Assembly: GCA_044238875.1 (NCBI GenBank)
Contig: JBIICM010000173.1
Coordinates: 1 to 5,351, forward strand
Length of the DNA stretch: 5,351 nucleotides
Direction of reading: 5' to 3'
DNA from: JAIBAI01 sp044238875
Lineage (GTDB): Bacteria; Bacteroidota; Bacteroidia; M30B66
Shown here: one piece after another, positions 1 through 5,351 of the stretch
Position numbering within the stretch: the stretch's first letter is position 1
Layout of the letters: each line of letters opens with the position of its first letter
The notes under the pieces: model-generated
What the model was told of the DNA's origin: nothing
Databases searched by the model: none
Seen by the model: the letters and a program-made list of their open reading frames with translations, nothing else
Program-made: the position numbers and the translations under genes

Positions 1-42
1 AGCAAAATGAAGAAAGACAAAGAGCAGGAAACTGAAGAATAA
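1..42 (+). CDS. C-terminal end of an unidentified protein (5' end outside window)
   Basis: Reading frame 1 is open from the window edge and stops at TAA 40-42. It gives a 13-residue, highly charged tail (SKMKKDKEQETEE). The stop lies 16 bases before a strong rightward intrinsic terminator, which is what the 3' end of a rightward gene should look like; the other two forward frames stop earlier, at 8-10 and 31-33. The tail is too short and too low in complexity to assign a family. Lys/Glu-rich tails occur in many unrelated bacterial proteins, so no function is proposed. Confidence 0.5.
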   Translation, partial: SKMKKDKEQETEE

Positions 43-58
43 TTTGTTGCATTCTCCG

Positions 59-94
59 AAAAGGCGGTTTCATTAAAGAAACCGCCTTTTTTTT
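59..94 (+). terminator. Strong intrinsic terminator of the upstream gene
   Basis: A perfect 13-bp stem pairs 59-71 with 78-90. Its core is GGCGGTTTC / GAAACCGCC, it has a 6-base loop (ATTAAA), and an uninterrupted T run continues to 94. The stem and T tract fit Rho-independent termination of rightward transcription coming from the gene that ends at 42. The opposite strand has only four T's after the stem, so leftward termination would be weaker. Confidence 0.92.
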
Positions 95-102
95 ATAATT
101 AA

Positions 103-133
103 TTTGTTAAAAAGGGTTTTATACCTATTTTTG
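103..133 (+). promoter_or_regulatory. Bacteroidota-type promoter of rpmE2
   Basis: TTTG at 103-106 (-33 element) and TATTTTTG at 126-133 (-7 element, consensus TANNTTTG) are separated by 19 bases. This matches the known Bacteroides housekeeping sigma factor consensus and spacing. Transcription would begin a few bases past 133, leaving a leader of roughly 12-15 nt before the ATG at 153. That is too short for a riboswitch or a folded autoregulatory leader. Confidence 0.8.
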
Positions 134-152
134 CAGCCCTAAAAAATTCATC

Positions 153-425
153 ATGAAACCAGATATCCACCCATCCAGCTACAGAATGGTAGTTTTCAAG
201 GATATGTCGAATGAAACGACCTTCTTAACCCGGTCGTGCATCGAGACCAAAGATTCCATTGTTTGGGAAGACGGCAACGAATATCCTCTGGCGAAGCTTG
301 AGATATCAGCTTCTTCACACCCTTTCTATACCGGTAAAATTAAACTGGTTGATACCGCAGGTCGTGTAGATAAGTTCCGTAACCGTTACAAATCACACAA
401 GAGTATCATTGTCGAAGGGCAATAA
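153..425 (+). CDS. rpmE2: Type B 50S ribosomal protein L31 (RpmE2)
   Basis: Component of the large ribosomal subunit; L31 forms a bridge between the 50S and 30S heads. At 90 aa it has normal length for the type B form. The L31 signature is intact: SHPFYTGK at residues 55-62 followed by [13 protein letters not shown] at 67-79. The only cysteine is Cys29, so the CxC/CxxC zinc-binding cysteines of the type A protein are absent, which defines the zinc-independent paralogue. In bacteria that carry both forms, type B replaces type A under zinc limitation; in many Bacteroidota it is the only L31, and this window cannot show which applies. There is no Shine-Dalgarno sequence before the ATG, only an A-rich stretch, as is usual in the phylum. 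The gene has its own promoter and terminator, so it is probably monocistronic. Confidence 0.96.
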   Translation: MKPDIHPSSYRMVVFKDMSNETTFLTRSCIETKDSIVWEDGNEYPLAKLEISASSHPFYTGKIKLVDTAGRVDKFRNRYKSHKSIIVEGQ

Positions 426-444
426 TCATTGAGTGCTGATATTC

Positions 445-478
445 AAAGGTCTTTGTCGTTAGGCAGAGGCCTTTTTTT
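445..478 (+). terminator. Intrinsic terminator after rpmE2
   Basis: The arm AAAGGTCTTT (445-454) pairs with AGAGGCCTTT (465-474) as a 10-bp stem with two G-U pairs, around a 10-base loop, and T's continue to 478. It lies 19 bases after the rpmE2 stop codon and separates rpmE2 from the typA promoter. Confidence 0.85.
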
Positions 479-551
479 ATGCCCTGCTCTGCACAAAAGC
501 ACACAAGATTCAATTGGGTAGTTTATTTTTTGATTAACTCTTCACTAAGGC

Positions 552-582
552 CTTGCCGGGTGGCTTAAAATGCCTAATTTTG
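552..582 (+). promoter_or_regulatory. Bacteroidota-type promoter of typA
   Basis: TAATTTTG at 575-582 is a full match to the -7 consensus TANNTTTG. Nineteen bases upstream lies CTTG (552-555), a three-of-four match to the -33 TTTG. The 18 bases between the -7 element and the ATG at 601 nearly equal the 19 bases seen at rpmE2. The implied leader is only about 10-14 nt and has no Shine-Dalgarno sequence. Confidence 0.72.
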
Positions 583-600
583 CGGCCTTTTAACCGATAC

Positions 601-2409
601 ATGCAGCAAATCCGAAACATTGCCATCATCGCACACGTTGACCACGGCAAAACCACACTGGTAGATAAGATTTTACACCAGACCAAGCTTTTCCGTGACA
701 ATCAGCAAACCGGTGAGCTCATCCTCGACAACAATGATCTTGAGCGTGAAAGAGGGATCACCATCCTTTCAAAAAACGTTTCGGTGCGTTACAAGGATGT
801 TAAAATTAACATTATTGATACACCGGGGCACGCTGATTTCGGCGGGGAAGTTGAGCGTGTGCTCAACATGGCCGACGGGGTATTGCTGCTCGTTGACGCC
901 TTTGAAGGTCCCATGCCGCAGACCCGGTTTGTGCTGCAAAAAGCACTTCAGCTCGGTTTAAAGCCGGTGGTTGTGATCAATAAGGTTGATAAACCCAACT
1001 GCCGGCCTGATGAAGTGCATGAAGCTGTGTTTGAACTCTTTTTTCACCTCGACGCTACTGAAGACCAGCTAAACTTTGAAACAGTTTACGGCTCTTCAAA
1101 ACAAGGCTGGATGGGCCCGGATTACAAAACACCTACCAACGGTTTTGAATACCTGCTTGATACCATTCTCAAGGAAATTCCGCCACCCAAGCAACCCGAA
1201 GGAACCGCACAACTCATGATTACCTCGCTTGATTACTCTTCGTACATAGGCCGTATCGCCATAGGAAGGCTTTCAAGGGGCGTGCTGCATGAAAACCAGC
1301 CGGTAAGTCTGGTGAAACGCGACGGCAGCATCAAAAAGATGCGGATCAAAGAACTGCTCACTTTTGAAGGGTTAGGAAAAGTGAAGACCGAATCGGTTGA
1401 TGCCGGCGATATCTGCGCTGTAACAGGCATTGAAGGGTTTGACATCGGCGATACCATCGCAGATTTTGAAAATCCTGAGGCCCTTCCTCCTATTGCAGTA
1501 GATGAGCCCACTATGAGTATGCTCTTTACCATCAACAACTCGCCTTTCTATGGCAAGGATGGTAAATTCGTCACCTCCAGACACCTGCGCGAGCGACTTG
1601 ACCGCGAACTGGAAAAAAATCTGGCTCTTCGTGTAGAACCAACTTCTTCGCCTGATGCTTACCTTGTTTTCGGCAGGGGCATCCTGCACCTTTCTATCCT
1701 GATTGAAACCATGCGCCGTGAGGGGTATGAACTGCAGGTTGGACAGCCGCAGGTGATCATTAAGGAAATTAACGGCATTAAAAACGAACCGGTTGAAGTG
1801 CTTACCATTGATGTACCTGAAGCCTACTCCGGCAAGGTGATCGAACTGGTAAGTCAGCGCAAGGGTGAACTGCTCATCATGGAACCCAAAGGCGACATGC
1901 AGCACCTTGAATTCAATATTCCGGCCAGGGGGATCATCGGTCTGCGTAATCACCTGTTAACCGCTTCTGCCGGAGAAGCCATCATTGCCCACCGCTTCAA
2001 GGATTTTGAACCCTGGAAAGGGGATATCCCCGAGCGTATCAACGGGGTGATGATTTCAATGGATCAGGGTAAATCGGTAGCTTATTCTATCGACAAACTG
2101 CAGGATCGCGGCTATTTCTTTATTGACCCGGGTGAAGAAGTTTACATGGGTCAGATCATTGGCGAGCATACCCGACCCGATGATCTGGTGGTGAATGTAA
2201 CCCGTGAGAAAAAACTGACCAATATGCGGGCTTCCGGCTCGGATGATAAAATGCGCATCGCTCCGGCCATCAAATTTTCGCTGGAGGAAGCCATGGAATA
2301 TATTCAAAAGGATGAATACGTAGAACTTACGCCCAACTCCATCCGTATCCGGAAAATTATTTTGGATGAAAACGAAAGAAAAAGGAACAAGAATTTAATC
2401 ACGGCCTGA
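601..2409 (+). CDS. typA: Ribosome-binding GTPase BipA/TypA
   Basis: Translational GTPase of the EF-G/LepA family. It binds 70S ribosomes and supports 50S assembly and growth under cold or other stress. From ATG 601 the protein has 602 residues, the usual family length. The GTPase motifs are complete: G1 AHVDHGKT (11-18), G2 RGITI (51-55), G3 DTPGH (73-77), G4 NKVD (127-130) and a G5 segment near GSSK (164-167). A beta-barrel domain II starts near residue 203, an EF-G domain V-like segment contains ARGIIGLR (442-449), and the BipA-specific C-terminal domain includes [11 protein letters not shown] (523-533) and a basic end. The open frame extends upstream to a TTG at 553, but that TTG is part of the predicted -33 element and the -7 box lies inside the extension. 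The family N-terminus ([17 protein letters not shown]) also begins at 601. It appears to be a single-gene unit, convergent with the next gene. Confidence 0.97.
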   Translation: MQQIRNIAIIAHVDHGKTTLVDKILHQTKLFRDNQQTGELILDNNDLERERGITILSKNVSVRYKDVKINIIDTPGHADFGGEVERVLNMADGVLLLVDAFEGPMPQTRFVLQKALQLGLKPVVVINKVDKPNCRPDEVHEAVFELFFHLDATEDQLNFETVYGSSKQGWMGPDYKTPTNGFEYLLDTILKEIPPPKQPEGTAQLMITSLDYSSYIGRIAIGRLSRGVLHENQPVSLVKRDGSIKKMRIKELLTFEGLGKVKTESVDAGDICAVTGIEGFDIGDTIADFENPEALPPIAVDEPTMSMLFTINNSPFYGKDGKFVTSRHLRERLDRELEKNLALRVEPTSSPDAYLVFGRGILHLSILIETMRREGYELQVGQPQVIIKEINGIKNEPVEVLTIDVPEAYSGKVIELVSQRKGELLIMEPKGDMQHLEFNIPARGIIGLRNHLLTASAGEAIIAHRFKDFEPWKGDIPERINGVMISMDQGKSVAYSIDKLQDRGYFFIDPGEEVYMGQIIGEHTRPDDLVVNVTREKKLTNMRASGSDDKMRIAPAIKFSLEEAMEYIQKDEYVELTPNSIRIRKIILDENERKRNKNLITA

Positions 2410-2545
2410 TGGATGCAGGGGGCCAGTCAATCGCATGAAACAGTTGCCTGTGAAAATCAATGAACGCATGGCCAATCAGGCGTGAACTTAAGTTTACGAG
2501 TTCGTCCATAATTGTTTTCTATTCCTACAAATACAATCAATTTAT

Positions 2546-2566
2546 TGTAATGCATTACATTTTTTT
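2546..2566 (+). terminator. Possible weak terminator for typA: palindrome plus T run
   Basis: The perfect palindrome TGTAATGCATTACA (2546-2559) is followed at once by seven T's (2560-2566), the arrangement of a Rho-independent terminator. As RNA it would form only about a 5-bp, mostly A-U stem with a TGCA loop, so it is weak. It lies about 137 bases after the typA stop. A protein-binding site is an alternative reading. Confidence 0.3.
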
Positions 2567-2580
2567 GCAAAATATATAGC

Positions 2581-2600
2581 GATTGATAACACTATTAATC
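2581..2600. repeat. Short inverted repeat (8-bp arms) near the end of the Fe-S gene
   Basis: GATTGATA (2581-2588) and TATTAATC (2593-2600) form an 8-bp stem with one G-U pair and a four-base ACAC loop. Read leftward it lies about 46 bases beyond the Fe-S gene's stop codon and is followed by an A/T-rich stretch (GCTATATATTTT). It could act as a weak leftward terminator, though the T tract is interrupted. Confidence 0.3.
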
Positions 2601-2646
2601 TAAATAACTGATTGTCTGATGAATTTACGCCCTCAGCTTCATCCGG

Positions 2647-3432
2647 CTACAACTCCCCGGCCTGCATGATCATTTCGGCGATGTCAAGCACCTGCACTTC
2701 CGTCTCTTTTCCGGCCAATTTTACACCGTCGGTCATCATGGTATTGCAGAATGGACAGCCTACCGCAATGATTTTTGGCTGCACCGAAAGGGCTTCTTCC
2801 GAACGCTCTGCATTCACCTCTTTGTTGCCCGGCTCTGCCTCTTTGAACATCTGTGCGCCCCCCGCACCGCAACATAAGCCGCGGGCACGGCTGCGCTTCA
2901 TTTCTGCCAGTTCAACATCCAGCTTCTCCAGTAATTGTCTGGGGGCTTCAAATTCACCATTGGCGCGACCTAAGTAACAAGGATCGTGAAAAGTAATCCG
3001 CTTACCGCTGAAACGCCCCCCTTCAACCTTAATCCGCCCTTCGGCCATCAGTTGGTTCAGCAGCTGCGTATGGTGCATTACCTCATAATTACCGCCCAAC
3101 TCAGGGTACTCATTCTTTAGGGTATTAAAGCAATGCGGACAGGCCGTGACGATGCGTCTGACCCCATAACCATTCATTACTGCTATGTTTTGCTGCGCCA
3201 GCATCTGAAAATCAAACTCATGCCCTGCTCTTCTTGCAGGATCTCCTGTACAACTTTCTTCTGTACCCAGCACAGCAAATGAAACACCGGCCTTCTGCAG
3301 CAAAACAGCTACCGCCCGGGTAACCTTTTTGGCCCGGTCATCAAAACTTCCGGCGCAGCCTACCCAAAATAAAACTTCGGGCTGCTCACCAGACGAAGTA
3401 TAATCAGCAAGTGTTCTGATGTTTAGATTCAT
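2647..3432 (-). CDS. Two-CCG-domain (Fe-S)-binding protein, HdrB/GlpC/LutA-like oxidoreductase subunit
   Basis: From ATG 3432-3430 this is 261 aa with two cysteine-rich CCG (DUF224) domains, the fold of heterodisulfide reductase HdrB and of GlpC, LutA and GlcF subunits. Domain 1 has Cys26 (WVGCAGS), Cys61 (EESCTGD) and Cys98/Cys101 (ACPHC). Domain 2 has Cys152 (DPCYLGR), Cys187/Cys188 (GLCCGAGG) and Cys226/Cys229 (GCPFC). Domain 2 is canonical; in domain 1 the first Cys of the CC pair is Ser60. No membrane segment or signal peptide is seen, so it is probably a cytoplasmic electron carrier or thiol/disulfide redox subunit. In relatives, as I recall, a ferredoxin-type partner is often encoded nearby; none is visible before the divergent operon upstream or the convergent typA. 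An upstream ATG (3465) would add 11 residues, but a -7-like promoter box overlaps that extension and 3432 fits the family N-terminus better. The substrate is unknown. Confidence 0.88.
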   Translation of the reverse strand: MNLNIRTLADYTSSGEQPEVLFWVGCAGSFDDRAKKVTRAVAVLLQKAGVSFAVLGTEESCTGDPARRAGHEFDFQMLAQQNIAVMNGYGVRRIVTACPHCFNTLKNEYPELGGNYEVMHHTQLLNQLMAEGRIKVEGGRFSGKRITFHDPCYLGRANGEFEAPRQLLEKLDVELAEMKRSRARGLCCGAGGAQMFKEAEPGNKEVNAERSEEALSVQPKIIAVGCPFCNTMMTDGVKLAGKETEVQVLDIAEMIMQAGEL

Positions 3433-3452
3433 TCTGAATTTTGATAGGGTTC

Positions 3453-3460
3453 CAAAAATC
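3453..3460 (-). promoter_or_regulatory. Candidate -7 element of the Fe-S protein gene
   Basis: Read on the minus strand, 3460 to 3453 is GATTTTTG, matching TANNTTTG except for the first base. It ends 20 bases before ATG 3432, close to the 18-19 bases at typA and rpmE2. No good -33 TTTG is seen at the expected distance; TCTG at 3487-3484 is 23 bases away. The box lies inside the reading frame of the alternative start at 3465, which argues for the shorter protein. Confidence 0.4.
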
Positions 3461-3473
3461 GTCATTTTTTAAA

Positions 3474-3481
3474 TACCTTTG
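3474..3481 (+). promoter_or_regulatory. Candidate -7 element of the His-rich protein / efflux operon
   Basis: TACCTTTG fully matches the Bacteroidota -7 consensus TANNTTTG. No TTTG lies 19-21 bases upstream; the bases there are TTCC-like, so the promoter may need an activator. Only five bases separate it from the ATG at 3487, so transcription would begin at or next to the start codon. Confidence 0.45.
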
Positions 3482-3486
3482 TACAG

Positions 3487-3867
3487 ATGCGATTATTAAG
3501 CCTGATTTTATCGCTTTATTTTCTCACGGGCAGCCTTATGCCCGGTGGTCACTGGGATGAATTTCCGGGCATTATCAATCTGATGGGTCATTATCAGGAA
3601 CATCAGCAAAGAGCCCAAAACCACTCCATCACTTTTATGGAATTTTTGGCGCTGCATTACAACAGCGACCTGGGGCACAAGCAACAGGAAGATCACAGCA
3701 AACTGCCTTTCAACCATGTTTGCAGCAGTGCGCTGCAGATGGCATTTCAGTTTCTACCACAATTTTCCCTTCACATCAGGGAAACAAGCGTCGAAAAGAT
3801 TTTTTCGATGCCCGTTTTTATACCCCGCAAACACATAGCCGAACTACTTCAGCCGCCGAGGTTCTGA
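3487..3867 (+). CDS. Small exported histidine-rich protein of unknown family, upstream of a metal efflux pump
   Basis: The 126-aa protein belongs to no named family I can identify. Residues 2-17 (RLLSLILSLYFLTGSL) form a short basic-then-hydrophobic segment that looks like a signal peptide, without a lipobox cysteine. The mature part has ten histidines: 22, 35, 39, 46, 57, 64, 70, 77, 96 and 116, eight of them within 56 residues. Notable pairings are H35-Y-x-x-H39, H57-Y and H77-x-C79 (the only cysteine), and the protein ends QPPRF. It is followed 70 bases later, on the same strand, by an RND heavy-metal pump, so the two are probably co-transcribed. I infer a periplasmic metal-binding or metal-sensing accessory of the pump; the sequence does not prove this. 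ATG 3487 keeps the signal peptide, but the nearest -7 box predicts an almost leaderless mRNA. Met18 (3538) is a fallback start that would lose the export signal. Confidence 0.75.
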   Translation: MRLLSLILSLYFLTGSLMPGGHWDEFPGIINLMGHYQEHQQRAQNHSITFMEFLALHYNSDLGHKQQEDHSKLPFNHVCSSALQMAFQFLPQFSLHIRETSVEKIFSMPVFIPRKHIAELLQPPRF

Positions 3868-3881
3868 TTGCTGTTAGTTAG

Positions 3882-3904
3882 GCCTGCCATTTTGTTGTGC
3901 AGGC
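3882..3904 (+). other. Hairpin in the gap between the His-rich gene and the RND pump gene
   Basis: GCCTGC (3882-3887) and GCAGGC (3899-3904) form a perfect 6-bp GC-rich stem with an 11-base loop. No T run follows, so it is not a standard terminator. It could be an mRNA stability element or a processing or partial attenuation site that sets the ratio of the small protein to the pump. It is short enough to be chance. Confidence 0.35.
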
Positions 3905-3937
3905 ATTCTTCAGATCAGAAATTCATAATCGGAAAAC

Positions 3938-5351
3938 ATGTTCAAGGCTGTCATATCATTTTCTTTAAACAATAAAATCATTGTATTTCTGCTGGTATTC
4001 ATACTGATTGCAGCAGGTATCTTCTCATTCAAAGGCTTACCGGTTGATGCGGTGCCTGATATTACCAACAATCAGGTGCAGGTAGTAACAGTTGCACCTG
4101 ATCTGGCCACCACAGAGGTTGAACGCTTCATCAGCTTTCCGGTCGAACAGGCCCTTACCAACATCCCCGGCAAATCTGAACTGCGCTCGCTATCAAGGTT
4201 TGGCCTCTCAGTGGTTACCATCGTTTTTTCAGATGAAACCGATCTCTACCTGGCACGGCAACAAATCGCCGAACGACTCAACGAGATCAGGGACCAAATT
4301 CCCGCCCGAATGGGAACACCGGGGATGATGCCGGTAACCACCGGCCTGGGTGAGATATTTCAGTATACCCTTCGGACAAAGCCCGGCTTTGAAGCCCAAT
4401 TTCCACTCACAGAGTTACGTACGGTGCAGGACTGGATTGTTCGGCGTCAGCTTTTGGGTACACCAGGCGTAGCAGACATAAGCAGCTTTGGCGGTCACCT
4501 GAAACAATATGAAGTGGCGGTGCATCCTCAACAGCTGAAAGCCATGGGCATAAGTATTGAAAGCATTTATAAGGCCCTTGAGCAGAACAATCAGAATGCC
4601 GGTGGCGCCTACATTGAAAAAGAGGGGGGCATCTGGTACATCCGCAGCGAAGGGCTGGTAAACTCAGCTGACGAAATAGCCCAGATTGAGGTGGAACGCA
4701 CCCCTGCAGGTATCCCGATGCTGATCAGGGATCTGGCAGAAGTTAGAATCGGAAAAGCCATCCGTTACGGCGCCATTACCCGTGATACAAGCGGAGAAAC
4801 CGTTGGTGGCGTTGTGCTGATGATCAAAGGTGAAAATTCATCCGCTGTAATTGAGAAAGTTAAAAGTAAGATGCGCAGCATTGAAAAAAGCCTGCCCGAA
4901 GGCCTTGAAGTGGTGCCCTACCTCGATCGCACCAAGCTTGTAAACAATGCGATTGACACCATAAAAAAGAACCTGACCGAAGGCGCCCTGATTGTGATTT
5001 TTGTGCTGGTAATTCTGCTGGGTAATCTTCGGGCTGGCCTCATCGTAGCCTCTGTAATTCCGCTTTCGCTGCTTTTTGCCATTTGCATGATGCGGATTTT
5101 CGGCGTGTCAGGCAACCTGATGAGCCTTGGTGCTATTGACTTCGGACTGATCGTTGACGGAGCCGTAATCATTGTAGAAGGGGTTGTTCATGCCATGCAG
5201 ATGAGCCACTTCACTGGTGTAATAAGCCGTGATAAACTGCAACAGACCGTGAACGACACAAGCGGCAGGATGATTCGTTTTGCCACTTTCGGTCAACTGA
5301 TCATACTGATTGTGTATTTGCCGATTCTAACCCTCACCGGTATTGAAGGCA
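3938..5351 (+). CDS. czcA: CzcA/CusA-family heavy-metal efflux RND transporter (N-terminal 471 codons, cut by window end)
   Basis: Inner-membrane proton/metal antiporter subunit of a tripartite efflux complex that exports heavy-metal cations. The frame runs from ATG 3938, just downstream of an in-frame TAA at 3926, to the window edge; about half or less of a normal protein of 1000-plus residues is present. It shows TM1 (about 12-30) and the conserved start LPVDAVPDITNNQVQV (34-49). The periplasmic porter region follows to about 345, then TM2 (347-361), TM3 (366-388), TM4 (392-414) and TM5 (446-468). TM4 holds the proton-relay motif DFGLIVDGAVIIVE with Asp401, Asp407 and Glu414, aligned to Asp402/Asp408/Glu415 of Cupriavidus CzcA. 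This DFG-x3-DGA form is known from Zn/Co/Cd-type pumps rather than Cu/Ag CusA; the actual metal is inferred. Glu414 is followed by Gly rather than the common Asn. The membrane-fusion and outer-membrane partners must lie outside the window. There is no separate promoter, so it is probably expressed with the His-rich gene. Confidence 0.93.
   Translation, partial: MFKAVISFSLNNKIIVFLLVFILIAAGIFSFKGLPVDAVPDITNNQVQVVTVAPDLATTEVERFISFPVEQALTNIPGKSELRSLSRFGLSVVTIVFSDETDLYLARQQIAERLNEIRDQIPARMGTPGMMPVTTGLGEIFQYTLRTKPGFEAQFPLTELRTVQDWIVRRQLLGTPGVADISSFGGHLKQYEVAVHPQQLKAMGISIESIYKALEQNNQNAGGAYIEKEGGIWYIRSEGLVNSADEIAQIEVERTPAGIPMLIRDLAEVRIGKAIRYGAITRDTSGETVGGVVLMIKGENSSAVIEKVKSKMRSIEKSLPEGLEVVPYLDRTKLVNNAIDTIKKNLTEGALIVIFVLVILLGNLRAGLIVASVIPLSLLFAICMMRIFGVSGNLMSLGAIDFGLIVDGAVIIVEGVVHAMQMSHFTGVISRDKLQQTVNDTSGRMIRFATFGQLIILIVYLPILTLTGIEG

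Larger units (their letters stand above)
2410..2646. other. Convergent intergenic region with three short palindromes, no gene
   Basis: These 237 bases separate the 3' ends of typA and the leftward Fe-S protein gene. No supportable reading frame is present; the longest ATG frame seen encodes 16 residues (2435-2485). The 3' half is clearly AT-rich. Three inverted repeats stand out: 2481-2498 (18 bp, one G-T mismatch), 2546-2559 (perfect, 14 bp) and 2581-2588 paired with 2593-2600 (8 bp, loop ACAC). Termination of both genes most likely happens here, but neither has a classical GC-rich terminator. Confidence 0.6.

Noticed and set aside
524..532. TATTTTTTG as a second typA promoter -7 box
   Set aside because: It has one base too many between TA and TTTG and no good -33 element; the 575-582 box matches better and has the right distance to the start codon.
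553..600. N-terminal extension of TypA from the TTG at 553
   Set aside because: It contains both promoter elements and lacks similarity to the conserved BipA N-terminus, which begins at ATG 601.
1233..1953. Long antisense open frames within typA (1233-1538 and 1372-1953)
   Set aside because: They lie opposite a fully conserved gene and the translations show no domain; they are by-products of typA codon use.
2435..2485. 16-residue ATG frame after typA
   Set aside because: Too short, with no promoter or ribosome-binding evidence and no recognisable sequence; expected by chance.
2612..2977. Rightward open frame opposite the Fe-S gene
   Set aside because: It is antisense to the cysteine-motif coding region and its translation has low-complexity Ser/Ala/Pro composition without any motif.
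3433..3465. Earlier start (ATG 3465) for the Fe-S protein
   Set aside because: The added 11 residues overlap the -7-like box, and the conserved family N-terminus fits ATG 3432. It cannot be fully excluded.
3882..3904. Rho-independent terminator between the His-rich gene and the pump
   Set aside because: The stem is only 6 bp and no T run follows, so read-through into the pump gene is expected.
1..5351. tRNA, rRNA, CRISPR array, insertion sequence or attachment site
   Set aside because: No direct-repeat array, transposase, terminal inverted repeats or cloverleaf-like segment was seen on either strand.

Overview
The window looks like chromosomal DNA of a member of the Bacteroidota. Three things point there: promoters of the TTTG / TANNTTTG type, start codons without a Shine-Dalgarno sequence, and protein variants typical of that phylum (zinc-free type B ribosomal protein L31, a BipA/TypA beginning [17 protein letters not shown], and a two-CCG-domain Fe-S protein with the EESCTGD variant). 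Nothing narrows the organism below phylum level.

Left part (1-2409, rightward): the last 13 codons of an unidentified gene end at a strong intrinsic terminator. rpmE2 (type B L31) follows as its own unit, with a promoter at 103-133 and a terminator at 445-478. typA (bipA), a ribosome-associated translational GTPase, then has its own promoter at 552-582 and starts at 601. Both are translation housekeeping genes, each apparently transcribed singly with a very short leader.

Middle (2410-3432): a 237-base convergent intergenic region carries three short palindromes but no gene. A leftward gene follows for a two-CCG-domain Fe-S oxidoreductase subunit (HdrB/GlpC/LutA-like).

Right part (3433-5351, rightward): a compact divergent promoter region separates the Fe-S gene from a probable metal-resistance operon. 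The operon has a small, exported, histidine-rich protein of unknown family (126 aa) and then, 70 bases on, the first 471 codons of a heavy-metal RND efflux pump of the CzcA/CusA family, cut by the window edge. The pump carries the DFG-x3-DGA proton-relay motif of the Zn/Co/Cd-type subgroup. The small protein has ten histidines and sits directly upstream of the pump. It is the least described item here and a candidate periplasmic metal-binding accessory.
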